64,000 bases of DNA, from assembly GCF_013256625.1 (NCBI RefSeq), contig NZ_CP053908.1, positions 2,108,001 through 2,172,000 of the forward strand. The letters are read 5' to 3'. The position numbers and the translations under genes were made by a program. Under the pieces are notes generated by a model, which was not told the DNA's origin, did no database searches, and saw nothing but the letters and a program-made list of their open reading frames with translations. Positions 1 through 7,676 of the stretch are shown here, one piece after another. This DNA is from Hymenobacter sp. BRD128 (lineage in GTDB: Bacteria > Bacteroidota > Bacteroidia > Cytophagales > Hymenobacteraceae). The stretch's first letter is position 1; the number at the start of each line of letters is the position of its first letter.

Positions 1-385
1 TGGCGGCCACGTCCATATCGGGCTCCAGCACGTCGCCGGTGCCGCTCACTATCAATAGCTCGTCTTTGTCGCACACCACCATCATGGCTTCGAGCTTGCG
101 CAGGTACTGGTCTTTGCGCCAGTCCTTGGCTAGCTCGATGGCGGCGCGCTTGAGGTTGTTGCCGTAGGCGGCGAGCTTTTCCTCGAAGCGGTCGAGCAGC
201 ATAAAGGCATCGGCCGTGGAGCCGGCGAAGCCGGTCACGACCTTGCCATCGTTTAGCTGGCGCACTTTGCGCACGTTGTTTTTGGCCACGTGTTTGTCCA
301 TCGTGGCCTGGCCATCGGCCCCGAGGGCAATCTGGCCGTTGTGGCGCACACCGAGCACGGTGGTGGAGCGAATTTTTGGGAGCAT
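1..385 (-). CDS. hslV: HslV protease subunit (partial, C-terminus off the window)
   Basis: Proteolytic subunit of the HslUV (ClpYQ) ATP-dependent cytoplasmic protease, an N-terminal-threonine hydrolase that degrades proteins unfolded by HslU. About 128 codons are visible. After a short propeptide (MLPKIRS) comes the TTVLGV segment holding the catalytic Thr, then GADGQATMD, FAGSTADAF, KDWRKDQYLRKLEAM and VSGTGDV, all in the order found in bacterial HslV. The ATG at 385 is preceded by an exact -7 promoter box ending only 4 nt upstream and by no Shine-Dalgarno sequence, so the transcript may be leaderless. The rest of the gene lies left of base 1. Identification is secure. Confidence 0.93.
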   Translation of the reverse strand, partial: MLPKIRSTTVLGVRHNGQIALGADGQATMDKHVAKNNVRKVRQLNDGKVVTGFAGSTADAFMLLDRFEEKLAAYGNNLKRAAIELAKDWRKDQYLRKLEAMMVVCDKDELLIVSGTGDVLEPDMDVAA

Positions 386-389
386 GGGG

Positions 390-397
390 CAAAAATA
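390..397 (-). promoter_or_regulatory. -7 promoter box (TATTTTTG) of hslV
   Basis: Read on the minus strand this is TATTTTTG, an exact match to the Bacteroidota -7 consensus TAnnTTTG. Only CCCC separates it from the ATG at 385. I see no clear -33 TTTG at the usual distance. Promoter function is inferred. Confidence 0.5.
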
Positions 398-434
398 CGC
401 CGGCCCACACGGGAAATGAGTTGACACAAAAAGA

Positions 435-530
435 ACGTCATGCTGAGCTTGTCGAAGCATCTCTACCGCGCCAGTAGGATTAGTACCCTAGCGGCGCGGT
501 AGAGATGCTTCGACAAGCTCAGCATGACGT
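435..530. repeat. Perfect inverted repeat, 38-nt arms
   Basis: Arms 435-472 and 493-530 are exact reverse complements around a 20-nt loop. The outer part reads GTCATGCTGA and the inner part GAAGCATCTC. The same outer and inner words recur in the inverted repeat at 60446-60532, so this is a dispersed intergenic family rather than a gene-specific terminator. It lies between the start of hslV and the 3' end of the TonB receptor, both on the minus strand, and has no T-run. Confidence 0.9.
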
Positions 531-571
531 ATTTATGTGTTCGTTCTCCTGAATTTACTTTAGCCGACGCC

Positions 572-3154
572 TTAAAACCGCGCTTGCAGCTTGGCGAAGA
601 GGAAGCGGCCGTTGCTGCCCATTTGCACGGGGTCCCAGGCGCCGCCGGTTTCGGTGGCCTGAGGATTGAAGAAATTGGGGTATTTGTTGAACAGGTTGGA
701 GCTGCCCAGCGACAGGCGCAGCTGGTTGGTGAGGGCGTAGCTCAGGGCCACGTCGGTGGTGAGGCGCGGGTCGTAGTTTTCGGGGTCGCCGTTGTAGTCA
801 ATCAGCTTCACGCCGCCAAACTCCACGAAGCGCACCAGCGCCCCGAAGCGACCTACGTTGTAGTCGAAAGTCAGGTTGACTTTGAAGGGCGGGGCCGAGG
901 CCTTCACAAACGCCTGCTCGCGCGGGCCGAAGAAAATATCTTCCTTGCCGGCCAGCTTGGGCGTGGTTTGCACGCTGGTCACATTCAGGCGGTTGAGGTT
1001 GCCGGCCAGCGTGGTGGTGAGGCGGCCGCTGCCCACCCCTTGCGTGTTGGCCACCACGGCGTCGAGGCCCCAGGTGGTGGTAGAGGCCGCATTGGCGAAG
1101 AATTGCGCCTGGCCCACGTTGAGGCTAGCCAGCGTGGCCCCGATGGCACTGTCGGTCTGGTCGAAGGTGCCCGTGAGCACGATACGGTCTTGAATGTGAA
1201 TGTAGTAGCCATCCACCGTGAAGCTCAGCAGCGAGCCGACGCGCCCCGTGAAGCCGACGCTGGCCGAGCGCGACAGCTCGCGGGTGAGCGGCGGAATGCC
1301 CACGGCCGTGGTCACGGGGCCGTTGTTGCGGTCGAGCAAAATGTCAATCGGCTTGCCGCCCACCACGTTGGTAAACACGGTGTTGAAGTTAATCTGGGCT
1401 AGCGAGGGGGCCCGAAAGCCGGTGCTCAGCGTGCCGCGCAGCGAGAAGTTGTCGCCCAGCTTGTAGCGGGTGGCTAGCTTGCCGGTCACGTTGCTGCCAA
1501 AGTCGGAGTAGTTTTCGAAGCGCACGGCGCCTTCCACCAGCCAGGCCTTGGTCACGTCGAGCTCGGCATCGGCATACAAGCCGATGTTGTTGCGGCTCGC
1601 CTTCAGCTCGTTGCGCGGCTGAAAGCCCGGAAAACCCTGCGCCCCGCCGGGTACGCCCGCATTGGGCGTGTAGTTGGTGTAGGAGGCAGCTTCGCCGGCA
1701 AAAATCTGGTACCACTCGCGGCGGTATTCACTGCCGAAAGCCAGGTTCAGCCCCTGCGCAACGGTCTTGAAATTGCGGCTGATATTGAGGTCCACCACAT
1801 CCTGCTGCAGCTGGAAGCCACCCGCGTCGAAGCTCGTGGGCGACGTGGCGCCGAGGGTGGCATTAAGGGTGTTGCGCACGCCGTAGTGAAAACGATTCGA
1901 GCCGAATGTATTGCTCAAATCCACGTCCCAGCCGCCGAAGGTGCCGCGCACGCCCGCCGCGCCCTGGCCGTCGAAAATGGCGCTCGTGATGATGGGGTCG
2001 AAGCCGTTGGGATACAGCGTGGCGTTGCTGCGCGGGTTCGGAATGGGGTTGCCGAGGCTGTCGCTGATGGTCGGGAAGCGGGTGTAGGCGTAGGCGTCGC
2101 CCCGGCGCACGTTGATGCCGCCAAACACGTAGGCGTAGATGTTCTCGCTCAGGGGCAGCTTGCTGTTGAGGTAGGCCGAGGTATTATACATCTGCGGGTC
2201 GCCGTACTGGCGGCGCTGAATACCGTCGGGGGCCGGCACGTTGGCCCGCTGGGTGTGCTGGCGCTGGTTGAAATCGGCCGTCACGTTCACGAAGCCGCCC
2301 TTGCCCACGCCCACACCGTAGTTGGCATTCACGTTGAGATTGCCGCCGTCAAGCTTCTGGTCATCGAAGCGATACTTGGCCGTATAAGCGCCATAGTTTA
2401 CGTTGGCCGTCAATTCTTTAACGGAAGTCTTGAGTACGATATTGATAACGCCCGCAATGGCATCCGAGCCGTACTGGGCCGAGGCGCCATCGCGCAAAAT
2501 CTCGATGCGCTCGATGCTGGCGGCCGGAATCGTGTTCAGGTCGGTGCCGGTGTTGCCCCGCCCGCGCGAGCCAAACAGATTCACGAGCGATGATTGGTGC
2601 CAGCGCTTGCCATTCACGAGCACCAGGGTCTGGTCGGGGCCTAGCCCGCGCAGGCTGGCCGGGTCCACGTGGTCGGCGCCGTCGGCGCCGGTCTGGCGGT
2701 TCGAGTTGAAGGAAGGGGCCACGAATTGCAGCAGCTGGTTCACGTCGAGTTGGCCGGTTTTGGCCGTCACCTCGCGCACGTCGATAATATCGACCGGCGA
2801 GGGCGAGTCCGTCACCGACCGGTTCACGCTGCGCGAGCCCACTACCTGCACGTCGGCCAGGGCGGTGGTGCTGGCGGCCAGCCGCACGGTCAGGGGGCCA
2901 TCGCCGGCGGCCACTTCCTGCGCCGTGTAGCCCAGGCCGCTGATGAGTAGCCGGGGCTGGGCCGTGCGCGCCCGCAGCACAAAGCGCCCGCCCGGGTCGG
3001 TGCCGGTACCGTTGTTGGTGCCCTTTTCGACCACCGTGGCTCCAATTACGGGCTTGCCGTCGGCATCCAGCACCTGCCCGGTCAGGGTGCGGGTTTGGGC
3101 GTGGGCCTGGCTGGCCACTACGAGCAAGGGCAACAAGAGTAGTTTATTTCTCAT
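572..3154 (-). CDS. TonB-dependent outer-membrane receptor
   Basis: 860-residue outer-membrane receptor for TonB-driven uptake of an unidentified substrate. A signal peptide (MRNKLLLLPLLVVASQAHAQ) is followed by a carboxypeptidase-regulatory-like beta-sandwich (about 22-95, motif GKPVIGATVVEKGTNNGT), a plug domain (about 115-240, with LRGLGPDQTLVLVNGKR and IERIEILRDGASAQYGSDAI) and a 22-strand-type barrel ending in an aromatic C-terminus (LFAKLQARF). There is no SusD-like partner next to it, so it is not a standard polysaccharide-utilisation pair. An exact TACATTTG -7 box lies 26 nt upstream of the start. The substrate cannot be told from sequence. Confidence 0.92.
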   Translation of the reverse strand: MRNKLLLLPLLVVASQAHAQTRTLTGQVLDADGKPVIGATVVEKGTNNGTGTDPGGRFVLRARTAQPRLLISGLGYTAQEVAAGDGPLTVRLAASTTALADVQVVGSRSVNRSVTDSPSPVDIIDVREVTAKTGQLDVNQLLQFVAPSFNSNRQTGADGADHVDPASLRGLGPDQTLVLVNGKRWHQSSLVNLFGSRGRGNTGTDLNTIPAASIERIEILRDGASAQYGSDAIAGVINIVLKTSVKELTANVNYGAYTAKYRFDDQKLDGGNLNVNANYGVGVGKGGFVNVTADFNQRQHTQRANVPAPDGIQRRQYGDPQMYNTSAYLNSKLPLSENIYAYVFGGINVRRGDAYAYTRFPTISDSLGNPIPNPRSNATLYPNGFDPIITSAIFDGQGAAGVRGTFGGWDVDLSNTFGSNRFHYGVRNTLNATLGATSPTSFDAGGFQLQQDVVDLNISRNFKTVAQGLNLAFGSEYRREWYQIFAGEAASYTNYTPNAGVPGGAQGFPGFQPRNELKASRNNIGLYADAELDVTKAWLVEGAVRFENYSDFGSNVTGKLATRYKLGDNFSLRGTLSTGFRAPSLAQINFNTVFTNVVGGKPIDILLDRNNGPVTTAVGIPPLTRELSRSASVGFTGRVGSLLSFTVDGYYIHIQDRIVLTGTFDQTDSAIGATLASLNVGQAQFFANAASTTTWGLDAVVANTQGVGSGRLTTTLAGNLNRLNVTSVQTTPKLAGKEDIFFGPREQAFVKASAPPFKVNLTFDYNVGRFGALVRFVEFGGVKLIDYNGDPENYDPRLTTDVALSYALTNQLRLSLGSSNLFNKYPNFFNPQATETGGAWDPVQMGSNGRFLFAKLQARF

Positions 3155-3180
3155 GCATCTGGCTGTTATAAGGTAAAAGC

Positions 3181-3188
3181 CAAATGTA
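3181..3188 (-). promoter_or_regulatory. -7 promoter box (TACATTTG) of the TonB receptor
   Basis: An exact TAnnTTTG match on the minus strand, 26 nt before the ATG at 3154. A -33 box is not obvious. Confidence 0.45.
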
Positions 3189-3244
3189 CACGAGCTTTTC
3201 GCCTGTCACCTATGCGCTGAAGGTCTCAGCCTTATTTTAAACAG

Positions 3245-3272
3245 AAAAACCAGCCCGACGGGGCTGGTTTTT
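3245..3272 (-). terminator. Rho-independent terminator after the E2 gene
   Basis: CAGCCC/GGGCTG hairpin flanked by A-run and T-run (AAAAACCAGCCC, loop, GGGCTGGTTTTT), 45 nt beyond the stop of the E2 gene on the minus strand. It separates the E2 gene from the TonB receptor promoter. Confidence 0.8.
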
Positions 3273-3316
3273 AAGGTCATTTTGACAAAAAACAGCGAAT
3301 TAATCCGCCGCTAGCC

Positions 3317-4987
3317 TCAGATGAGCATCCGCATGGGGTCTTCCAGCAAGCCCTTGAGGGTCTGGAGGAAGGCCGCGCCGGTGGCGCCATCTACCACGCG
3401 GTGGTCGCAGCTCAGCGTCACCTTCATGATGTTGCCGATGGCCAGCTCGCCATTTTTCACCACGGCGGTTTGCTTGATGCCCCCCACGGCCAAGATGCAG
3501 GCATCGGGTGGGTTGATGATGGCCGTGAATTCGTCGATGCCGAACATGCCCAGGTTTGAGATGGTGAAGGTGCTGCCTTCCCACTCGGCCGGCTGGAGCT
3601 TCTTGGTTTTGGCCTTGCCGGCCAGTTCCTTCACCTCGGTGGCAATCTGCGACAGGCCCTTGCCATCCGCATTGCGGATAACCGGCACGAGCAAGCCCTC
3701 ATCGACAGCCACGGCCACGCCGATGTTGATTTGCTTGTTCTGGCGAATTTTATCGCCGAGCCACGACGAGTTGATAACCGGGTGCTGGCGCAGGGCCACG
3801 GCCGACGCCTTGATAACCATGTCATTAAACGACAGCTTCACCGGCGACAGCTCGTTCATGCGCACGCGGGTTTCCATCGCCTTGTCCATGAGAATTTCCA
3901 TCGTGAGATAGAAATGCGGAGCTGTGAACAGGCTCTCGGACAGGCGCTTGGCAATCACCTTGCGCATCTGCGACACCGGCGTATCGGTGTAGGTGCCGTC
4001 GGCCGCAGCCGGGGCGGGCGCGGCGGCCGGCTTGGCAGCGGCCGGCTGCTCGGGCAGGGCAGCCTGAATGTACTCGCTGGGAGCCGAGGCCGGCGCGGCG
4101 GCCGGACTTGCTGTCGGCGCGCCGGCCTGGGGCTGCGCGTTTTCGAGGTCGCGGGCCACAATGCGGCCGTTTTCACCACTGCCTTTAATCTGGCGCAGGT
4201 CTACGCCCTTGTCTTTGGCAATGCTCTTGGCCAGCGGCGAGGCTAGCAGGCGGCCGGTGCTTTCGGCCGGCGCGGCAGCGGCCACGGCGGGTACGGCGGC
4301 GGCCGGGGCAGCGGGCACCGGGGCGGCCCCGCCGCTCTGGCCACCCAGCAGGGCCTGAATATCAGCACCTTCCTCGCCAATAATGGCCAGCACGCCATCG
4401 ACGGCTACGGCCTCACCCTCCTTGGGGCCGGTGTAGAGCAGGGTGCCATCTTCGTAGTTTTCGAGCTCCATCGTCGCCTTGTCGGTTTCGACTTCGGCCA
4501 GCACGTCGCCAGATTTCACTTTATCGCCTACTTTCTTGAGCCAGGCCGCGATGGTGCCTTCGGTCATCGTGTCGCTCATCTTGGGCATGCGCACCACGGT
4601 GGCCTTCTTGCCATTGGCGGGCGCAGCGGGGGCAGCCGGAGCGGCGGCCTGGGGCGCCGGCGCCGGGGCCGCTACGGGGGCGGGGGCAGCGGCCGGCTGG
4701 GGGGCGCTAGCCCCACCCTGGCCATTGAGCAGGCCCGAAATGTCTTCGCCTTCCTTGCCCACGATGGCCAGCACGCCATCAACCGGCACGGAGTCTTTCT
4801 CTTTGGGGCCGATGTAGAGCAGGGTGCCGTCTTCGTAGTTTTCGAGCTCCATCGTCGCCTTGTCGGTTTCGACTTCGGCCAGGATGTCGCCCGACTTCAC
4901 TTTATCGCCTACTTTCTTGAGCCAAGCCGCGATGGTCCCTTCGGTCATCGTGTCGCTCATTTTCGGCATTTTTATAATTTCGGCCAT
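3317..4987 (-). CDS. Pyruvate dehydrogenase complex E2 (dihydrolipoyl acetyltransferase)
   Basis: 556-residue E2 core that transfers acetyl groups from lipoamide to CoA. Domain order: two N-terminal lipoyl domains with lipoylated lysines at about K43 and K170 (both in ETDKATMELENYEDGTLLY), Ala/Pro-rich linkers, a peripheral-subunit-binding domain (about 262-300, SPLAKSIAKDKGVDL, GSGENGRIVARDL) and the catalytic domain with the active-site His at about 529 (CDHRVVDG). The start is placed at 4987 (MAEIIKMPKMSDT) because the lipoyl fold begins there; an upstream in-frame TTG at 5044 would add 19 residues of non-domain sequence and overlaps the promoter. The E3 subunit is at 37650; E1 is not in the window. 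Confidence 0.95.
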   Translation of the reverse strand: MAEIIKMPKMSDTMTEGTIAAWLKKVGDKVKSGDILAEVETDKATMELENYEDGTLLYIGPKEKDSVPVDGVLAIVGKEGEDISGLLNGQGGASAPQPAAAPAPVAAPAPAPQAAAPAAPAAPANGKKATVVRMPKMSDTMTEGTIAAWLKKVGDKVKSGDVLAEVETDKATMELENYEDGTLLYTGPKEGEAVAVDGVLAIIGEEGADIQALLGGQSGGAAPVPAAPAAAVPAVAAAAPAESTGRLLASPLAKSIAKDKGVDLRQIKGSGENGRIVARDLENAQPQAGAPTASPAAAPASAPSEYIQAALPEQPAAAKPAAAPAPAAADGTYTDTPVSQMRKVIAKRLSESLFTAPHFYLTMEILMDKAMETRVRMNELSPVKLSFNDMVIKASAVALRQHPVINSSWLGDKIRQNKQINIGVAVAVDEGLLVPVIRNADGKGLSQIATEVKELAGKAKTKKLQPAEWEGSTFTISNLGMFGIDEFTAIINPPDACILAVGGIKQTAVVKNGELAIGNIMKVTLSCDHRVVDGATGAAFLQTLKGLLEDPMRMLI

Positions 4988-5013
4988 CGGAGTTGCAGGT
5001 TGGGATTGGAGGT

Positions 5014-5044
5014 CAAAATTAGCCGCCAAAACGTGGGGAAACAA
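5014..5044 (-). promoter_or_regulatory. Promoter of the E2 gene (TTG-N20-TAATTTTG)
   Basis: The minus strand shows TTG (5044-5042), 20 nt of spacer and the exact -7 box TAATTTTG (5021-5014), close to the Bacteroidota TTTG-N19-TAnnTTTG consensus. It gives a leader of about 20 nt before the ATG at 4987. Confidence 0.55.
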
Positions 5045-5073
5045 TTGGCCGTGCGGCCAGTAGGGAGCCGAAG

Positions 5074-5727
5074 TTAGCGCGCGCCCGTCAAGTGGCTAAC
5101 GTCCAAAAAATTGCGAATGGTATAGTACCCGCCCGTGCGGTGCAGCTTGTAGAGGCAGAGGTTCTGGTGCTCAAAGCCATCCATGTAGCGCAGCGGGTAG
5201 CCGAGCAGCTGGCACAGCAGCACGCGCAGGGCGCGGCCGTGCAGGCACACCAGCACGATTTCATCGGCGGGGCGGCTTTCGAGCAGCTCAATAAACGGGC
5301 GCTGGCGGGCGGCTACCTCGGCCGGGCTTTCGCCGCCGGGCAGGCGGGCATGGTCGTCGCCGGCCTGCCAGGCGGCTAGCACGCGGGCATATTCGGCGTC
5401 TTCCTCGGGTGTGATGCGGGTGCCCTCGCGGGTGCCCCAGCTTATTTCGTTGAGGCCGGCGTGCTCCTCGTGCGGCAGGCCAGTCTCGATGAACTGCTGC
5501 ACCGACTGCCGCGTGCGCCTGAGCTTAGACGTATAAACGCGGGCAAAGGGCATAGCCTGGTAGGCCGCCCAGAACTGCGCGGCCTGCTGGCGGCCGCGGT
5601 CGTTGAGGTCGGAGTCGATGCCGCTGCCCTGCACAATATTCTGCACGTTGAAGTCGGTCTGGCCGTGGCGAAGAAGGTAAAGCTGCTGAACTGGCACGGG
5701 CGGGGGCGGAGTAGTTTTGCCGAACAA
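5074..5727 (-). CDS. Histidine phosphatase family protein (phosphoglycerate mutase-like)
   Basis: Branch-1 histidine phosphatase fold, about 217 residues. The phospho-accepting histidine is in LLRHGQTDFN near the N-terminus, followed by LNDRGRQQA, the TSKLRRTRQS arginine motif, the catalytic-acid region NEISWGTREG and the second histidine in VLVCLHGRALRVLL. Substrate cannot be decided; such proteins include phosphoglycerate mutases, alpha-ribazole phosphatases and broad-range phosphatases. The start is uncertain: 5727 is a TTG, and a GTG at 5697, immediately before the beta-strand leading to LLRHG, is equally plausible. It is divergent from menI. Confidence 0.85.
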   Translation of the reverse strand: MFGKTTPPPPVPVQQLYLLRHGQTDFNVQNIVQGSGIDSDLNDRGRQQAAQFWAAYQAMPFARVYTSKLRRTRQSVQQFIETGLPHEEHAGLNEISWGTREGTRITPEEDAEYARVLAAWQAGDDHARLPGGESPAEVAARQRPFIELLESRPADEIVLVCLHGRALRVLLCQLLGYPLRYMDGFEHQNLCLYKLHRTGGYYTIRNFLDVSHLTGAR

Positions 5728-5865
5728 TGCCGTAAAGTACGGGTTGGCTACTGCGTTGTTTGCTTTTGGCGGCAGGGTAAAAGTCGTTTGTCCCTGCGAG
5801 CCTGCGAACCGAAGGTCGGCCTAGCCAAGCAAGAACGCACGAGCGTAGCTTACTAAACTTAGATA

Positions 5866-6300
5866 ATGACTCTCGACGACGTAAAAACCTGGGTGGCCCA
5901 CCGCCCTACCCTAGCCGACGCGCTGGGCATTGAGCTGACCGCCATTACTGCCGACTACCTCGAAGGCCGCATGCCCGTGGATGGCCGCACGCACCAGCCG
6001 ATGGGCCTGCTGCACGGCGGCGCCTCGGTGGCCCTGGCCGAAACGCTGGGCAGCATCGGCGCCGCCACCCGCATCGACGTGACGCGCCAGGCCTGCGTGG
6101 GCCTCGAAATCAATGCCAACCACATTAAAGGCGTGCGCGATGGCTGGGTGCGCGGCCGGGCCACGGCCCTGCACGTGGGCCGCAGCACCCAGGTGTGGGA
6201 AATTCGCATCACGCACGAAGAAACCGGCGCGCTGGTGTGCATCAGCCGCATCACGATGGCCGTGATTGACCTGCCGGCCACCAAGGAAAAACAGGCTTAA
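5866..6300 (+). CDS. menI: Hotdog-fold thioesterase, probable DHNA-CoA hydrolase MenI
   Basis: 144-residue hotdog thioesterase of the PaaI/YdiI group. The signature HQPMGLLHGGASVALAETLGS carries the catalytic Glu (in ALAETL) and the His-Gly-Gly helix cap. Family members act on acyl-CoAs in general. Here the gene starts a plus-strand run with menF, menD and menB and ends 6 nt before menF, so hydrolysis of 1,4-dihydroxy-2-naphthoyl-CoA to DHNA is the most economical role. That assignment rests on context; the fold itself is clear. Confidence 0.8.
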   Translation: MTLDDVKTWVAHRPTLADALGIELTAITADYLEGRMPVDGRTHQPMGLLHGGASVALAETLGSIGAATRIDVTRQACVGLEINANHIKGVRDGWVRGRATALHVGRSTQVWEIRITHEETGALVCISRITMAVIDLPATKEKQA

Positions 6301-6306
6301 CGACGC

Positions 6307-7533
6307 ATGGCAGAACCCCGGCTCCTTTCCTGGCCCGCAGTGGCTAGCCCCGAGGCGTGGGCCCGGCTGCGCCACCTGGCGGCGGGCGCCCTGCGCACGG
6401 GTCGGCCGCTGGCCATTTGGCGCGAGCCGGGGGCTAGCCACCCGCGCCTGCTGGTGGCGCGCGCGCTCGAAGCGTCGTATACCGGGCTGCCACCGGCGCT
6501 CGATGCCCAGGCGCCGGCCGGCTTCGCGTTCTTCCCGTTTCGCGACTCGGACCACAACCCGGCGCTTTTTTTGCCCGCCGATGTGCAGTATGACCTGGCC
6601 CGGCCCGATGCGGTTAGCATTGCGCCCGCCGCCCGCGCGCTGGTGCCCAACATCACGGCCTGGCTAGCCCTGCCCACGCCGCCCGCGCTGGCCTGGCACT
6701 ACAGCCAGCAGCCCAGCCCGCCGGCCGCCACCGAGGCCGAGTACGCCCAGCTGGTACGCACCGGCGTGGCCGCCATTGAGGCCAAAGAGGTGGTCAAAGT
6801 GGTGACCTCGCGGGTGGCGCACCGGCCGCTGCCGCCGGGCTTCGACCCGCTAGCCGCCTTCCAGGAGCTGAGCCAGCACAACCCGCGCGCCTTCGTGTCG
6901 CTGGTGAGCGTGCCGGGCGTGGGCACCTGGCTGGGCGTATCGCCCGAGGTGCTGGCCGAGGTCACGGCCGATGGTTTTTTTCATACCATGGCCCTGGCGG
7001 GCACGCAGCCGCTGGTGCCCGGCCGCTCGCCGCAGGAGGCCATCTGGCGGCAGAAGGAGATTGAGGAGCAGGCGCTGGTGGCGCGCTACATCGTGAGCTG
7101 CTTCAAGCAATTGCGCCTGCGCGAGTACCACGAGGCGGGGCCGCGCACGGCCGTGGCGGGCCAGCTCTTGCACCTGCGCACCGACTTTGAGGTCGATTTG
7201 AAAAACGTGCTCTCGCCCGCCTCGCTCGGCACCGATATGCTGCGGCTGCTGCACCCCACCTCGGCCGTGGGCGGCATGCCTAAGGTAGCGGCCCTAGCCT
7301 TTCTGCACCGCTACGAAGGCTACGACCGCGCCTACTACAGCGGCTTTCTAGGGCCAGTAAACGTGGCTAGCCCCGGCGTGTCGCGCCTCTACGTAAATCT
7401 GCGCTGCCTGCAACTGCGGCCCACCGAGGCCATCCTTTACGCCGGCACCGGCCTCACCGTGGATTCGGACCCTAGCCGCGAGTGGCAGGAAACCGAGCTG
7501 AAGCTGCAAACCGTGGCCGCCGTGTTGGGGTAG
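6307..7533 (+). CDS. menF: Isochorismate synthase
   Basis: 408-residue chorismate-utilising enzyme converting chorismate to isochorismate, the first committed step of menaquinone synthesis. Conserved chorismate-binding motifs are present in order: KEVVKVVTSRV, VSPEVLAEV, ALAGTQPLVPGR, RQKEIEEQALVARYI, HPTSAVGGMPK, YYSGFLGPV, LYVNLRCLQL and LYAGTGLTVDSDPSREWQETE. The amino-terminal half is more divergent, as usual for MenF/EntC. Only 6 nt separate it from menI, so co-transcription is likely. An EntC-type role in siderophore synthesis is less likely given menD and menB downstream. Confidence 0.9.
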   Translation: MAEPRLLSWPAVASPEAWARLRHLAAGALRTGRPLAIWREPGASHPRLLVARALEASYTGLPPALDAQAPAGFAFFPFRDSDHNPALFLPADVQYDLARPDAVSIAPAARALVPNITAWLALPTPPALAWHYSQQPSPPAATEAEYAQLVRTGVAAIEAKEVVKVVTSRVAHRPLPPGFDPLAAFQELSQHNPRAFVSLVSVPGVGTWLGVSPEVLAEVTADGFFHTMALAGTQPLVPGRSPQEAIWRQKEIEEQALVARYIVSCFKQLRLREYHEAGPRTAVAGQLLHLRTDFEVDLKNVLSPASLGTDMLRLLHPTSAVGGMPKVAALAFLHRYEGYDRAYYSGFLGPVNVASPGVSRLYVNLRCLQLRPTEAILYAGTGLTVDSDPSREWQETELKLQTVAAVLG

Positions 7534-7676
7534 GCGTAGGAAATGGGGCCGCATGGGGCCTCTATATTACTGTGGTATAGTCAAAGCGTATTGAAAGAAC
7601 ATTGTAAAATAGGACGTCATGCTCATCTGGCGTTTTAGTCTCCCCAAAAGCTAAACCTTTTCCAACTCCTCCGCCG
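7534..7676. other. Short intergenic gap with a partial dispersed-repeat word
   Basis: A 143-nt spacer between menF and the M42 gene. It contains GACGTCATGCTCATCT at about 7613, which resembles one end of the inverted repeats at 435-530 and 60446-60532 but has no second arm. I see no terminator and no exact -7 box. Confidence 0.4.

Noticed and set aside
524..1402. Long open frame antisense to the TonB receptor
   Set aside because: It has Arg/Val/Gly/His-rich composition typical of antisense high-GC frames, no domain, and the opposite strand encodes a clear receptor.
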